Both the position numbers and the translations under genes were made by a program. A stretch of 64,000 nucleotides of DNA from a bacterium. GTDB taxonomy: Bacteria > Electryoneota > RPQS01. Location: the NCBI GenBank assembly GCA_023382385.1, contig JAHDVH010000002.1, forward strand, positions 634,219 to 698,218, given 5' to 3'. Positions within the stretch are counted from its first letter, which is position 1; each line of letters begins with the position of its first letter. The notes beneath the pieces were generated by a model. It worked only from the letters and a program-made list of their open reading frames with translations, was not told the origin of the DNA and did no database searches. Below are positions 43,763 through 54,028 of this stretch, piece after piece.

Positions 43763-44251
43763 ATGAAACTGAAGCAAATTGCGCTGTTGATAAGCTGTGT
43801 GTGGTTGTGGACAACCGCCGTTCAAGCTCAACAGATTTCGTATACGGGATTGAGCGGAGATTTAGCAAAGATCACTGTCAACGAGATCGGCGATAGTGTG
43901 GGACTTGAGAAGGAAATGCGGGCGGCCTTCGACAGTCTTGCGGGCAAGGCAGGGATAATGATAGATTTGCGCCGCATGGAAACGGAGCAGAAAGCCTACA
44001 ATCAGGGGTTGGCCGCCGCGATTGCGAAAGCCTACGAGGGTTACGGCAAGCCGATGGTTGTGTTGATCGCGGTTCGTCTGCGTTGGGAAACAGACCTCGG
44101 AGTATGGATGAAGGATAAGGAGTGGGTGCGCTTCGAGTCGTCGAACGATCATGAAAAGGCGGAGTCGAAGCTTAAGATACTTGTCGGTCGGCACATGAAA
44201 GAGGGACAGGAACGGATGGACTGGCTGATGCAGCAGGAGAAGAAGCGATGA
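43763..44251 (+). CDS. Secreted hypothetical protein
   Basis: The 162-residue protein has a clear signal peptide (QIALLISCVWLWTTAVQAQQ) and AAAGGAG before ATG 43763. The mature part is helix-rich with GIMIDLRRMETEQKAYNQG and GKPMVVLIAVRLRWETDLG, ending in a basic tail. I recognise no family. It overlaps the DUF2179 gene by 4 nt (ATGA), so the two are coupled. Confidence 0.75.
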   Translation: MKLKQIALLISCVWLWTTAVQAQQISYTGLSGDLAKITVNEIGDSVGLEKEMRAAFDSLAGKAGIMIDLRRMETEQKAYNQGLAAAIAKAYEGYGKPMVVLIAVRLRWETDLGVWMKDKEWVRFESSNDHEKAESKLKILVGRHMKEGQERMDWLMQQEKKR

Positions 44252-44886
44252 ACTTTTTCACGGACCTGATTGATTGGATCACGCGAGTGGGCGCGGGTCA
44301 GGTCTGGGTTCTTGCGCTGGGAATTTTTCTTGCTCGTATCGCGGACCAGAGCTTCGGGACGCTGCGCACCATTTCGATTTTTCGCGGCTTCAAGGTGCTG
44401 GCGGCGCTGTTCGGATTTGTCGAGGTTTTGATTTGGATCAACGTGGTCGCGCAGGTGATTCGCAATTTGGACGAGTGGTATCTCGGAGTTGTGTATGCGG
44501 CGGGATTCGCGGCGGGAAGTTATGTCGGGATGTGGATCGAGTCGCGGCTGGCGATAGGTCATCAGGTGGTGCGCGTGATTTCGCGGAGAGAAAGCAATCT
44601 TGCCGACAAACTTTGGGAGAAGAATTACGCGGTCGTCGAACTTGCGGGCACGACGAAGGCGGGTGAAATGGACGTGCTGTTTGTCGCGGAGAAGCGGCGC
44701 AACGTGCCGAGATTATTGCGGATGATTCATGACATAGATAAGCAGGCGTTCTTCACGGTGGAAGATGTGAAGCAGGTGGGGCTGACGCAGCGCGACCCGA
44801 GCGTCGTGTGGGGCGAGAAGGTCATCGAAGACGTGAGCAGCTGGGTGCGGAGTCCGATCAAACGGAACAAGAAGGACAAGCGTTAG
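44248..44886 (+). CDS. DUF2179/DUF5698 (UPF0316-type) membrane protein
   Basis: The 212-residue protein has three N-terminal membrane segments with the conserved ARIADQSFGTLRTISIFRGF and GFAAGSYVGMWIESRLAIGH. The C-terminal soluble DUF2179 domain follows (EMDVLFVAEKRRNVPRLLRM, AFFTVEDVK). The family is uncharacterised. It is translationally coupled to the secreted hypothetical gene upstream. Confidence 0.88.
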   Translation: MNFFTDLIDWITRVGAGQVWVLALGIFLARIADQSFGTLRTISIFRGFKVLAALFGFVEVLIWINVVAQVIRNLDEWYLGVVYAAGFAAGSYVGMWIESRLAIGHQVVRVISRRESNLADKLWEKNYAVVELAGTTKAGEMDVLFVAEKRRNVPRLLRMIHDIDKQAFFTVEDVKQVGLTQRDPSVVWGEKVIEDVSSWVRSPIKRNKKDKR

Positions 44887-44923
44887 GGCGATTCCGCGTC
44901 GGCATGCTACCCTGCGACTTCTG

Positions 44924-45331
44924 ATGCTGCATCACGTAGAGATAAACGTCTCAAATCTGGCCAGATCGCGTGCGTTCTGGCAATGGCTACTCTGCGAGGA
45001 ATTGGGCTACGAAGTCTATCAGGAGTGGCCCCGGGGTGTGAGCTTCCGGCAGGGGCAGACGTATCTCGTGTTTGTGCAAACAGAAGAAAAACATTTAGAT
45101 AAGACATATCATCGGTGCCGGACGGGGCTGAATCACATGGCCTTTCACGGCCGCTCAAAATCACATATTGATGACCTGTCCGCCAAGCTTCAGGCGCGCG
45201 GCATCATTATATTATATACGGACAGACACCCCCACGCCGGCGGCCCGGACAGCTATGCCGTGTTTTTCGAGGACCCGGACCGGATCAAGGTGGAGGTGGT
45301 AGCGAGGAATGTAGACGCTGCAGATGGATAA
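44924..45331 (+). CDS. VOC-family (glyoxalase) protein
   Basis: The 135-residue protein has a vicinal oxygen chelate fold: MLHHVEINVSNLARSRAFWQ at the start, GLNHMAFHGRSKSHIDDL in the middle and YAVFFEDPDRIKVEVVA at the end. The metal ligands H3/H4 and Glu near the C-terminus suggest a functional site. It overlaps mfd by 8 nt. The substrate is not known. Confidence 0.85.
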   Translation: MLHHVEINVSNLARSRAFWQWLLCEELGYEVYQEWPRGVSFRQGQTYLVFVQTEEKHLDKTYHRCRTGLNHMAFHGRSKSHIDDLSAKLQARGIIILYTDRHPHAGGPDSYAVFFEDPDRIKVEVVARNVDAADG

Positions 45332-48300
45332 GCTTAAGCAACGGATTTTTTCATACTCGGGATTTGCAGAGACGTTAGCCGCGCTGGAGGAAGCGCGGTC
45401 GGGCGTGTTGGTGAAAAATGTGCCGGGCGCGCTGCCGGTGCTGATGGCAAGCTACTTATTTGAGAAATCGAAGCGGCCGCTGTTGCTGGTCGCGGAAACG
45501 CTCGAAGATGCGGAAGAGTTCGCGGACGACTTGACGATTCTGCTCGGTGAAAATGTCACAAGTCTGTTTCCGGGTCTGCCGGACTATCACCGCGAGCTGA
45601 ATCCGATAGAATTATCCGAACGCGCGGAAGTGATGATGACGCTGTCGCGCGCGAAGCAGCCGCTGGTGGTTGCGCCGGCCTCGGCGTTGCTCGATCCGCT
45701 GCCCGATTTGCAGGACGTGTCGCGCAACACGTATACGCTGTCGAAGGGCGAAGTGCTGCCGCGCGAGTCACTGATTCAATTCCTGCACGAGTCGGGTTAC
45801 TCGCGCGAAGTGATGGTGGAAGGAGTCGGGCAATACGCGGTGCGCGGCGCGGTGCTCGACATCTATCCGTATGGCGGATCAACGGCGGTGCGCGTCGAGT
45901 ATTTCGGCGACGACATTGACGATCTACGCAGCTTCGATCCGCAGACGCAGCGCTCGACGGGAAGATTGAACGACGTGACGGTGATGGCGGCGGAAACTCC
46001 GGGCGTCGGGAACAGTCACCTGCTGCAATATCTTCCTGAGAACACGATCATCGTGTGGAGCGAGGGGCGTCCCGCCTACTTTGCGGTGAAGGAACGCTAC
46101 GCGGAGCGCACGGCACGACCGGGATTGCGGTTGCGCGACTTGCGCTCTTCCGCGACGAGCGACGAGGACGACGACGAAGATCGCCTGAGTGCCGAGCTGC
46201 ACGACATCGTTTACGAGGAAGACGAAGAGATTCCCGTTTCCATTCCGGAGCAGGTGCGCGCGCTGCGCGAGCCGGGGAAGTGGATGGAGCCGGAGTTGAT
46301 CTACAGCGCGTCGCAGAAACATGCGCAGGTCTTTCTGCACAGCGCGCCGCATCCGCCTTCCTACACACTGGACTTCAACGGTTCGCCGCAGGAACGTTTC
46401 GCGTCGAATCTGCCGCTGCTCGCCGATCGCGTCAAGGAATATCACGAGCGCGGATTGGAAACGCAGCTGCTGTGTGACAACCAGCTCGCGGCCGACCGCC
46501 TGGGTCAGGTGTTGATCGAGCGCGGCGTTCCGGAGCACGCATTCAGCGCGCGCGAAGGCGGATTGCGTCACGGCTTCATGCTTGAAGCGGCACAGCTCGT
46601 GGTGCTGGTGGATCACGACATTTTCGGGCGCAAGCGTCGCAGACGGCAGTTCATGAAATTCAAGAACGCCGTTCCGCTGCACGACATAGACGCGCTGAAG
46701 ATCGGGGACTTCGTGGTGCACGTCGAGCACGGTATCGGGAGGTATTGCGGGCTGACGAAGATCGCGGTCGGCGGAGTGCAGCGCGAAGTATTGCAGATCG
46801 AATATCGCGACGGCATCAAGCTCTTTGTCAAACTTGAGAATCTTGCGCAGGTTCAGAAATATTCCGCGAAGGAAGGTTTTCAGCCTCCGCTGTCGAAGAT
46901 CGGCGGCAAAGAGTGGCGCGAGATCAAGCGCAAGACGAAAGAATCGCTGGTTTCAATCGCGGAGGATCTCATCAAGCTTTACGCGAAACGGCGCGCGGAG
47001 CGGGGGATCATGTTTTCGAGCGACACGCCGTGGCAGCGCGAGATGGAAGCGAGTTTTCCGTATGAGGATACGCCGGATCAGTTGATGGCAAGTGAAGCGG
47101 TGAAGCGCGATATGGAGAGTCCGACGCCGATGGACAGACTGGTATGCGGCGACGTGGGCTACGGAAAGACTGAAGTTGCAATGCGCGCAGCGTTCAAGGC
47201 GGTGACGGACGGCAAGCAGGTTGCGGTGCTCGTGCCGACAACGATTCTCGCGCAGCAGCACTACAGAGTGTTCCGCGAGCGTTTCAAGAACTGGCCGGTG
47301 GACGTGCGCGTGATTTCGCGCTTTCAATCCACACGTGAACAGAAGGAAACGATCAAGAAACTTGCGGCGGGCGAGACGGACGTCATCATCGGCACGCACC
47401 GGCTGCTTTCGAAGGACGTACAGTTCGATGATCTCGGATTGCTGATTATCGACGAGGAGCATCGTTTCGGCGTCGTGCAGAAGGAAAAGATCCGCTCGAT
47501 GCGGTCGAATGTTGACGTGCTGGCGATGAGCGCGACGCCGATCCCGCGCACGCTGCACATGGCGTTGATGGGCGCGCGCGATCTATCACAAATCACGACA
47601 CCGCCGCCGGGCCGTCAGCCGATCGAAACCGACGTCGTGCCGTTTTCCGAGAAGGTGATCAAGGAAGCGATTCACCACGAATTGACGCGCGGCGGTCAGG
47701 TTTTCTTCGTGCACAACCGCATTCAGAGCATCTCGCAGGTATCGGAGATGATTCACCGGTTGCTGCCGAGCGTGCGAATCGGTGTCGCGCACGGGCAGAT
47801 GAACGAGCACGAACTCGAGCAAGTGATGTTCGATTTTTCGGAAGGCAACCTGGACATTCTTGTTTCCACGCTGATCATCGAGTCCGGGCTGGACATGCCG
47901 AACGTGAACACGATGATCATCAACCGCGCGGACAGACTTGGCGTGGCGCAGCTGCATCAATTGCGGGGGAGAATCGGGAGAAGCTCGCGCAAGGCGTATG
48001 CGTATCTGGTGGTTCCGCCGCACTTCGAAATGTCGCGCATCGCGCGCGAGAGGTTGTCCGCACTGACGAATTTCTCTTCACTCGGCGCGGGGTTTCAGGT
48101 TGCGATGCGGGATCTCGAAATTCGCGGGGCGGGGAATTTGTTGGGACGCGAGCAGTCGGGGTATATCAACTCCATCGGCTTTGAGATGTATCAACAGTTG
48201 ATCGAGGAAGCGATCCGCGAAGTGCAGATCGAGGAGAGTTCTGCGCCGCTCGAAGAGAAGCGTGACGTGAAACTGAAGATCGACACGGACGCGTTCCTTC

Positions 48301-48725
48301 CGGAGAGCTATCTGCCGGAAGGCGGATTGCGGTTGAACATCTATCGCGAGCTTGCACGGGCGAAGGAGTTTGCGAAGGTGGACGACATGGCGCGCGAAGT
48401 GGAGGATCGCTTTGGCAAGCTGCCGGAGGCCGCGCGGAATTTGTTTGATATGGTGCGCGTTCGCATTCTTGCCGAGAAGGCGGGAGTGGACGAAGTCAGT
48501 TTGTATGCGCAGCAGCTGGAGCTTGTGTTTGCGGCGGATCGCGCGGGGCGCGACAAGATGCTGACGCTGGTTTCGCGGAGCGAGGGATTTCCGATCGAGT
48601 TTGACGCGACGCGTGGAGTGACCGTGAAATTATCGATGAAGAGTATGGCGACGTGGGAAGAGCGGCTGACTTATGCGGAAGAGTATCTTGCCGCAGTGGC
48701 TGGCGAAGAGTTAATGACCGCATAA
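45324..48725 (+). CDS. mfd: Transcription-repair coupling factor Mfd
   Basis: The 1133-residue protein displaces stalled RNA polymerase and recruits UvrA. The UvrB-like N-terminal module is present (DDLTILLGENVTSLFPGLPD), then the polymerase-binding RID domain near residue 455-510 (IGDFVVHVEHGIGRYCGLTK). The helicase motifs are GDVGYGKTEVAMRAAFKAV (near 608), LLIIDEEHRFGVVQKEK (near 708), SATPIPRTLHMALMG and QLRGRIGRSSRKAYAYL. The C-terminal TRCF domain is complete. It starts inside the VOC gene and heads the chaperone operon. Confidence 0.97.
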   Translation: MDKLKQRIFSYSGFAETLAALEEARSGVLVKNVPGALPVLMASYLFEKSKRPLLLVAETLEDAEEFADDLTILLGENVTSLFPGLPDYHRELNPIELSERAEVMMTLSRAKQPLVVAPASALLDPLPDLQDVSRNTYTLSKGEVLPRESLIQFLHESGYSREVMVEGVGQYAVRGAVLDIYPYGGSTAVRVEYFGDDIDDLRSFDPQTQRSTGRLNDVTVMAAETPGVGNSHLLQYLPENTIIVWSEGRPAYFAVKERYAERTARPGLRLRDLRSSATSDEDDDEDRLSAELHDIVYEEDEEIPVSIPEQVRALREPGKWMEPELIYSASQKHAQVFLHSAPHPPSYTLDFNGSPQERFASNLPLLADRVKEYHERGLETQLLCDNQLAADRLGQVLIERGVPEHAFSAREGGLRHGFMLEAAQLVVLVDHDIFGRKRRRRQFMKFKNAVPLHDIDALKIGDFVVHVEHGIGRYCGLTKIAVGGVQREVLQIEYRDGIKLFVKLENLAQVQKYSAKEGFQPPLSKIGGKEWREIKRKTKESLVSIAEDLIKLYAKRRAERGIMFSSDTPWQREMEASFPYEDTPDQLMASEAVKRDMESPTPMDRLVCGDVGYGKTEVAMRAAFKAVTDGKQVAVLVPTTILAQQHYRVFRERFKNWPVDVRVISRFQSTREQKETIKKLAAGETDVIIGTHRLLSKDVQFDDLGLLIIDEEHRFGVVQKEKIRSMRSNVDVLAMSATPIPRTLHMALMGARDLSQITTPPPGRQPIETDVVPFSEKVIKEAIHHELTRGGQVFFVHNRIQSISQVSEMIHRLLPSVRIGVAHGQMNEHELEQVMFDFSEGNLDILVSTLIIESGLDMPNVNTMIINRADRLGVAQLHQLRGRIGRSSRKAYAYLVVPPHFEMSRIARERLSALTNFSSLGAGFQVAMRDLEIRGAGNLLGREQSGYINSIGFEMYQQLIEEAIREVQIEESSAPLEEKRDVKLKIDTDAFLPESYLPEGGLRLNIYRELARAKEFAKVDDMAREVEDRFGKLPEAARNLFDMVRVRILAEKAGVDEVSLYAQQLELVFAADRAGRDKMLTLVSRSEGFPIEFDATRGVTVKLSMKSMATWEERLTYAEEYLAAVAGEELMTA

Positions 48726-48742
48726 TGCCGGAGGGACTTGTT

Positions 48743-50590
48743 GTGCTACAACGCGGAATATGGTTGCTATTATTGATGCCATTATCGGCGATTGCGATGG
48801 TGCAGGAGACGGGAACGCTGACGGGATTTCTGATGGGATCTTGCTCGACGTGCGCGTACGACAACTGGCAGTCGCACGTGTCGGAGAAGATCGCGCGGCC
48901 CGGGTATAACGATTACGGACCGGATCATCTCGATCCGCAAACGAACGGATTCGGCGGCTTTCAGTATATTCGCACGGGTGCCGCAGGCGACTCGACGCTG
49001 GCCCGTTGGCGTGCAGTGTTTCAACACTCGCTTGCGGGCAATTGGGCGATCGTGGATTCGTTGCTGCAGCGGCAGGATTCTCTGTGGAACTATGAGTTGG
49101 TGGAATTTTTCGATTCGGACAGTCTACGTGACTATTATATTATTCGCGAGCGACTCGACTCTTCATTTGTGGACCTGAACGGGGACACGCTTCCTGAAAA
49201 CGATGTGATTGGTGGGTTTCGGACGGGCTGGGGCGTGTTTGTGTTCAACCCTGAGCCGCGACATCCGACGGCGGTGCTGCAGATGCCGCATCCGGAGGAT
49301 GATTTCATGTCGATACCTGTGGGGATTCAGTTATATCAACAGGCGGAACTTGGGATTCTGATGATCGCGGGCGCGGGCCGCGAAGTGATGTGGGATACGA
49401 CGAGGACGACTTATAACAACGCGTTGTCCTATTCGGATCCGTCGCGCAACGGGCGGCATCCGTTTGCAGAGTTATCGAGAGTGGTGACGGACGCGTGGAA
49501 CGCTCCGCCGGTGAATCCTCTGGTGATTATTCAATTACATTCCTACGATCATGCGACGCACCTTCCGCTACCGGACGTGCAGGTGAGCGCATATCACGAC
49601 GACTCGCGGCCCAATCCTCCGCTGCGCGATCTTGCCTATCATCGCGACTTGATTCACGCGCTGCCGTTGTATCCGATGACGGGAGCGGACGGCGACTCGA
49701 CGCTGCTTGCGCTCATCGATGCCTACATCGGTTTGTACAGCAATCCGGAGTATTCGTATTACGGAGTGGATACAACGATACTGATACGTTCGATCAATGA
49801 TTTGTTGGGCGCACCGGACAACGTGCAGGCGGTGTATTGTCATATCGGGCAGGATGTCACGCGGCACACGGAGAATTTTCTGCATATCGAGCTTGACGAA
49901 TATCCGGACGCGCTGTGGCTTCCGCCGGACTGGGTGCGTTGGCTGCCGGGCACGCCGCCATCGGACTGGAGCACGTTTGTGCACGGGTTGGAGTATTATC
50001 AGCCGTTTGTCAAGGCGATCGATTCCGCGCTGACGTGGCACGCGATCCCGGATACGCTCGCGCCGGAGTATTGCGAAGTGACGGATGTTTACTCATACGG
50101 CGACGGCAGGGTGCGCGTCTACTGGAGTCCTCCGGCGCTGGATACGCACTTTGACACGTATCAGGTATTTTTCGACACGAATACTGTCACGCTCGCATCT
50201 CCGAATCGCACGCGCGCCAATCAGGGGTTTTCGTCGCTCGGTGATATGTTCACGTCGTCGGTAACACTTGGGAGTTTTGCGGCGCCGGTCTGGCGATACC
50301 AATTCGCGATCCGCGCGATTGACGTGCTCGGGCAGGCGTCGGCGCTGTCGCCCGCGATGGGGATAACGGACGGCGCGCTGACGGATGTCTGCATCGTAGC
50401 TGACGGCGATTCGCTCCGGTTATTCTGGACGGGCATTCCCATTGATTCACTCTACGAAATTCACGAGCACCTTCAGGAGAACGTGGACTATTTTCTGATC
50501 GGCACAACAGCAGACACGACGTTTTCGTTTCGACCGATCGGATTCGACGGATTGGTGTATCGTTACATGGTCAAGAGGATCGTGCGGTAA
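48743..50590 (+). CDS. Large secreted hypothetical protein
   Basis: The 615-residue protein starts at GTG 48743, chosen because GGAGGG lies 7 nt upstream and it begins directly with a signal peptide (LQRGIWLLLLMPLSAIAM). An ATG at 48725 would add six residues. The central part has VIIQLHSYDHATHLPLPD and QAVYCHIGQDVTRHTENFLH, histidine-rich segments, and a beta-rich C-terminal part that looks like a fibronectin type III module (SYGDGRVRVYWSPPALDTHF). I recognise no enzyme family. No type IX sorting domain is present. Confidence 0.7.
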   Translation: MLQRGIWLLLLMPLSAIAMVQETGTLTGFLMGSCSTCAYDNWQSHVSEKIARPGYNDYGPDHLDPQTNGFGGFQYIRTGAAGDSTLARWRAVFQHSLAGNWAIVDSLLQRQDSLWNYELVEFFDSDSLRDYYIIRERLDSSFVDLNGDTLPENDVIGGFRTGWGVFVFNPEPRHPTAVLQMPHPEDDFMSIPVGIQLYQQAELGILMIAGAGREVMWDTTRTTYNNALSYSDPSRNGRHPFAELSRVVTDAWNAPPVNPLVIIQLHSYDHATHLPLPDVQVSAYHDDSRPNPPLRDLAYHRDLIHALPLYPMTGADGDSTLLALIDAYIGLYSNPEYSYYGVDTTILIRSINDLLGAPDNVQAVYCHIGQDVTRHTENFLHIELDEYPDALWLPPDWVRWLPGTPPSDWSTFVHGLEYYQPFVKAIDSALTWHAIPDTLAPEYCEVTDVYSYGDGRVRVYWSPPALDTHFDTYQVFFDTNTVTLASPNRTRANQGFSSLGDMFTSSVTLGSFAAPVWRYQFAIRAIDVLGQASALSPAMGITDGALTDVCIVADGDSLRLFWTGIPIDSLYEIHEHLQENVDYFLIGTTADTTFSFRPIGFDGLVYRYMVKRIVR

Positions 50591-50606
50591 GGTTGAGGAG
50601 GAGAAC

Positions 50607-51818
50607 ATGAGCAAGCAGTGGCAGAAGCGCGTGGAGCGATTCAAGCAGATTCGCAGCGGCGGCAACGATCTATTTCCTGAAGCAGTTAAGAGTCCGGCGA
50701 CACTGCCGCTTCCGGAAAAGCGACCCATGTCGAAGCGGTTCAGCTTAAAGAAGCTGATAAAACGCTTGCCCCGCGAAGGAGATATGTTTCCGCAGTCAAT
50801 TCAGAAGAAAGAACTGCTGGATGCGGTGGATCGTGTGTTGCTTCGTCAAAAAGGCTGGATCACTCGCTTAGAGTATTTGCGAGAATGTGCGCACGAGATC
50901 GGAGCCCATTATCCGGACATTGCGGCGATGATACTGGAGCGTGCGGGCTATTCTATTTGGCGCCTGCCGCTAAGAAACGCCACAAGAATCTGGCAGCGCA
51001 ACTACACAGACGCCGCAGAATATTGGCAGAAAGCAGGAAACCCTGAGGAGCGGGAGGATACGCTGCTGCGCGCGACGGTATTGACACTGAAAGAGAATCG
51101 CGAACAAGCCTCATGGGGGAAACGGAGTGCAACTAAGCTCGGTCCACTGTGGTTTCTTGCGAAGACGTACTACGACGAAGAGAATTTGGAGAAGGAATAC
51201 GGCGTGCTATCGCGCATAGTCGATATTTGTCTCGAATATGAGGATTATGTAGAGGCAGCAGGAGCGCTCGCGAGTCTCGCGTCTTGGCACTTTAGAAAAG
51301 GCAATTGGAATAAGGCGTACAAGACTGGCAACCAAGTTGTGGATATCTACGAGCAGGCAAGTGATAAGTCATTGCTCGATCCCATGTATGAGGCCGACGC
51401 TAACTTCCTGATGGCATTGAGCATTCTGTACGACGACACCAGTTGCTGCGTTCACGGCTTTTACGTGGCCATTGATCACTTGAAACGCGCGCAGGAGATT
51501 AAGCAGAACTCTGGCGACTATGAAGATCATGAGATGGATGATATACATAGATATCTTGCGATTGCGTGGGGGATGATGTCAGAAGTTCTGCTGACGCTGT
51601 ACTACAAGTATGGAAGCGGGTTTGATCTCAAGGAGGCAAAAACCGCAGCGCTGAGTTGCCTGAAAAATCTGGAAGCAATGCAAGAAATGCTGGTTTCATC
51701 CTTTGGCAGAATATACGCGATGCTCAGCACGATTTATACGTTGCTGGGAGAGCTCGAGCGAGCCGAGGATTATCGGAACAAAGCCATGACGCTGGGATAT
51801 GATTTGTCGGAAGAGTAG
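50607..51818 (+). CDS. Helical repeat (TPR-like) protein
   Basis: The 403-residue protein lacks a signal peptide and is mostly helical. Repeated 34-residue-like units are suggested by NYTDAAEYWQKAGNPEERED, YEDYVEAAGALASLASWHFR and LSTIYTLLGELERAEDYRNK. Basic N-terminus. AGGAGGAG precedes the ATG. No function can be assigned; the DNA is more AT-rich than mfd. Confidence 0.6.
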   Translation: MSKQWQKRVERFKQIRSGGNDLFPEAVKSPATLPLPEKRPMSKRFSLKKLIKRLPREGDMFPQSIQKKELLDAVDRVLLRQKGWITRLEYLRECAHEIGAHYPDIAAMILERAGYSIWRLPLRNATRIWQRNYTDAAEYWQKAGNPEEREDTLLRATVLTLKENREQASWGKRSATKLGPLWFLAKTYYDEENLEKEYGVLSRIVDICLEYEDYVEAAGALASLASWHFRKGNWNKAYKTGNQVVDIYEQASDKSLLDPMYEADANFLMALSILYDDTSCCVHGFYVAIDHLKRAQEIKQNSGDYEDHEMDDIHRYLAIAWGMMSEVLLTLYYKYGSGFDLKEAKTAALSCLKNLEAMQEMLVSSFGRIYAMLSTIYTLLGELERAEDYRNKAMTLGYDLSEE

Positions 51819-51830
51819 CAAACCACGCAC

Positions 51831-52271
51831 ATGGACATCTTAACCGCCGCCACCCCCGAGCAACTGCGCCGCGTTTTTCCGGTGATGCGCGAGCTGCGGC
51901 CGCACCTGAGCGAGGAGAACTTTGTCGAACAGGTTCAGCGTCAGGCACAGGCTCACGGCTACATCCTTATATATGTGGAGGACGCGCAGGGGGAGCCGTG
52001 CGCGGCGGCGGGGTACCGTCCGACGGAGATGTTACATTGGGGAAAAGTTTTGTATATTGACGATTTGGTGACCGCCGAGCAAGCGCGTGAGCGCGGCGCG
52101 GCTGGCCATTTGTTCAATTATATTGTCGAGCTTGCCCGCACGCAAAACTGCGACGCAGTTCATCTGGACAGCGGCACACACTCGGGGCGCTGGGCTGCAC
52201 ACCGCTTTTACCACAAACGCGGCATGAGCATCACCAGCTATCACTTCGTACTGAATCTTAAAACAAAATAG
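51831..52271 (+). CDS. GNAT-family acetyltransferase
   Basis: The 146-residue protein has a GNAT fold: LYIDDLVTAEQARERGAAGH (beta4 and acetyl-CoA loop), VELARTQNCDAVHLDSGTHS and AHRFYHKRGM. It is unlike the AAC(6')-like gene at 32009. The substrate is not known. It lies 12 nt after the TPR-like gene and 17 nt before the PpiC gene, so it is inside the same operon. Confidence 0.85.
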   Translation: MDILTAATPEQLRRVFPVMRELRPHLSEENFVEQVQRQAQAHGYILIYVEDAQGEPCAAAGYRPTEMLHWGKVLYIDDLVTAEQARERGAAGHLFNYIVELARTQNCDAVHLDSGTHSGRWAAHRFYHKRGMSITSYHFVLNLKTK

Positions 52272-52288
52272 ACCGACAAGGAGCAACC

Positions 52289-54028
52289 GTGCAACGATTG
52301 ATGACCGCACTAAGTTTGCTGGCCATACTGTTGGCAGCGGGCTGCGGTTCCAAAGAGCCTTACGTCGCAAAAGTGGGCAACTCGATTATCAGCGAGGACA
52401 GCTACCGCAAAGCGATGACCACACAGTTCCGCAGCGACGAGAACATTCAGCAGCGCACGCTGGATGAACGCAAGAAAGTCGCACGCGACATGGCACTGGA
52501 GGAGGCGAAGTATCTCGAAGGACTCGCGCGGAAATACGATCAGAACACCGAGATCGCGCAGAACGTTGAGAACACGGCGCGCCGCAAGGCGCTGGATCTG
52601 CTCTATCAGGAGAAAGTCATTAACGAGGTGATCAGCGAGGCATCGCTGCGGGAGTATTACAACAACTCCGCGAAGGAAGTGAGCGCGCGTCACATTCTGG
52701 TGAAGAAATCGGCGGCGGACACGAGCGAGGCAGATCGACAGCGGTTGAAGGGCCGGATAGATTCCATTAAGACGGCGATCAACGGCGGCCTCAGTTTCAA
52801 AGAAGCCGCTGCGCTGTTAAGCGAAGATGCGACGACCGCGCGCGACTCCGGAGATCTTGGCTGGTTTCCGTGGGGCAGGATGGTGGACGAATTCCAGAAG
52901 GCGGCATGGGCCGCGAAGCCGAACGAATTGGCTGGTCCGGTGGAGTCACCGTTCGGCTGGCATTTGATTTGGGTGGACTCGACTCGCGAAGTGCAGGGAC
53001 GTCCGCCGTTTGAGAAGATGAAGGACGATCTGATGCTGCGCATGCGCGAAGCAGAAGGACAAAAGCTAAGCGATCGCGCGCGCGACTATGTGAACAAGCT
53101 GCACGACGAATACAAGCTCGTGATAGACGAATCGACGACCAAGGACTTTGTGACCAAGCTGCAGGATCCGCAGATGAGTCTGAACAAGGAACTCGGGCCG
53201 ATGTTCACGCAGGAGGAAAAGGATCGCGTCGCGGCGACGCACAAGCTCGGCAAGGTGACAGTCAACGACATGATTGAGAAGGTTGGCGGGAATGCCTATC
53301 GGGTGGACTGGAAGAATCCGCAGTCGGTCAAAGATCTCATCCACGCGATAGTGGAGCCGGCATTCCTTGAAGACGTGGCGGAGAAGGAAGGCTTTACGAA
53401 GCGCGCGAAGAACGATCCTGACGTGAAGGCACAGCAGCGGTCGGCAATCATCCGGCTGGTGGACAAGGTTGAGATCGCGGACAAACTCGATCAGAGCGAG
53501 GACGCGGATCGCGCCTATTACGAGCGCAACTTACAGGATTTCGTGCAGCCGGAGACGCGCACGATACGGGAAATCTTCATCAAGGAAGACAGCACAAAAG
53601 CGGCACGCGTGCTCGCGCGCGCCAAGCAGGGCGAAGATTTTCAGAAGCTCGCCTGGCAATTCAACGAGAAGGAATCCACGAAGCGCGACAGTGGCCGCAT
53701 CGGACCATTTGAAGAGAAGCGGTTCGGGTTGATCGGCAGCGCGGCATTCAGACTTTCGAAACCGGGCGAGATATCAGACCTCGTGAAAATCGGCAAGAAT
53801 TTCTCGATCGTGCAGTTAATAGATGTGTTTCCGTCGCGCACGAAGACGTGGGAGGAAGCGAAATCTGACGCCCGCCGTGAAAACCGCGTCGCACGGACCA
53901 AAACATTGACGGAAGAGCTTGAAAAGATGCTGCTGGCACGTTACCCGATAACTGTGGACGAGGAGAAACTCGCCGCAATGTGGCCGCTGCCTGCGGAACG
54001 AAAGGAGCGCGCAGCGCGTGATCAATAG
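52289..54028 (+). CDS. PpiC-type peptidyl-prolyl isomerase lipoprotein
   Basis: The 579-residue protein has a lipobox (SLLAILLAAGC, Cys19). The parvulin domain is recognised by VSARHILVKKSAADTSEADR and SGDLGWFPWGRMVDEFQKA, with a second, poorer copy near the C-terminus (TRTIREIFIKEDSTKAARVL). Periplasmic PPIases of the SurA/PpiD group help outer-membrane proteins fold. GTG 52289 has AAGGAG at 5 nt. It overlaps the next gene by 11 nt. Confidence 0.88.
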   Translation: MQRLMTALSLLAILLAAGCGSKEPYVAKVGNSIISEDSYRKAMTTQFRSDENIQQRTLDERKKVARDMALEEAKYLEGLARKYDQNTEIAQNVENTARRKALDLLYQEKVINEVISEASLREYYNNSAKEVSARHILVKKSAADTSEADRQRLKGRIDSIKTAINGGLSFKEAAALLSEDATTARDSGDLGWFPWGRMVDEFQKAAWAAKPNELAGPVESPFGWHLIWVDSTREVQGRPPFEKMKDDLMLRMREAEGQKLSDRARDYVNKLHDEYKLVIDESTTKDFVTKLQDPQMSLNKELGPMFTQEEKDRVAATHKLGKVTVNDMIEKVGGNAYRVDWKNPQSVKDLIHAIVEPAFLEDVAEKEGFTKRAKNDPDVKAQQRSAIIRLVDKVEIADKLDQSEDADRAYYERNLQDFVQPETRTIREIFIKEDSTKAARVLARAKQGEDFQKLAWQFNEKESTKRDSGRIGPFEEKRFGLIGSAAFRLSKPGEISDLVKIGKNFSIVQLIDVFPSRTKTWEEAKSDARRENRVARTKTLTEELEKMLLARYPITVDEEKLAAMWPLPAERKERAARDQ

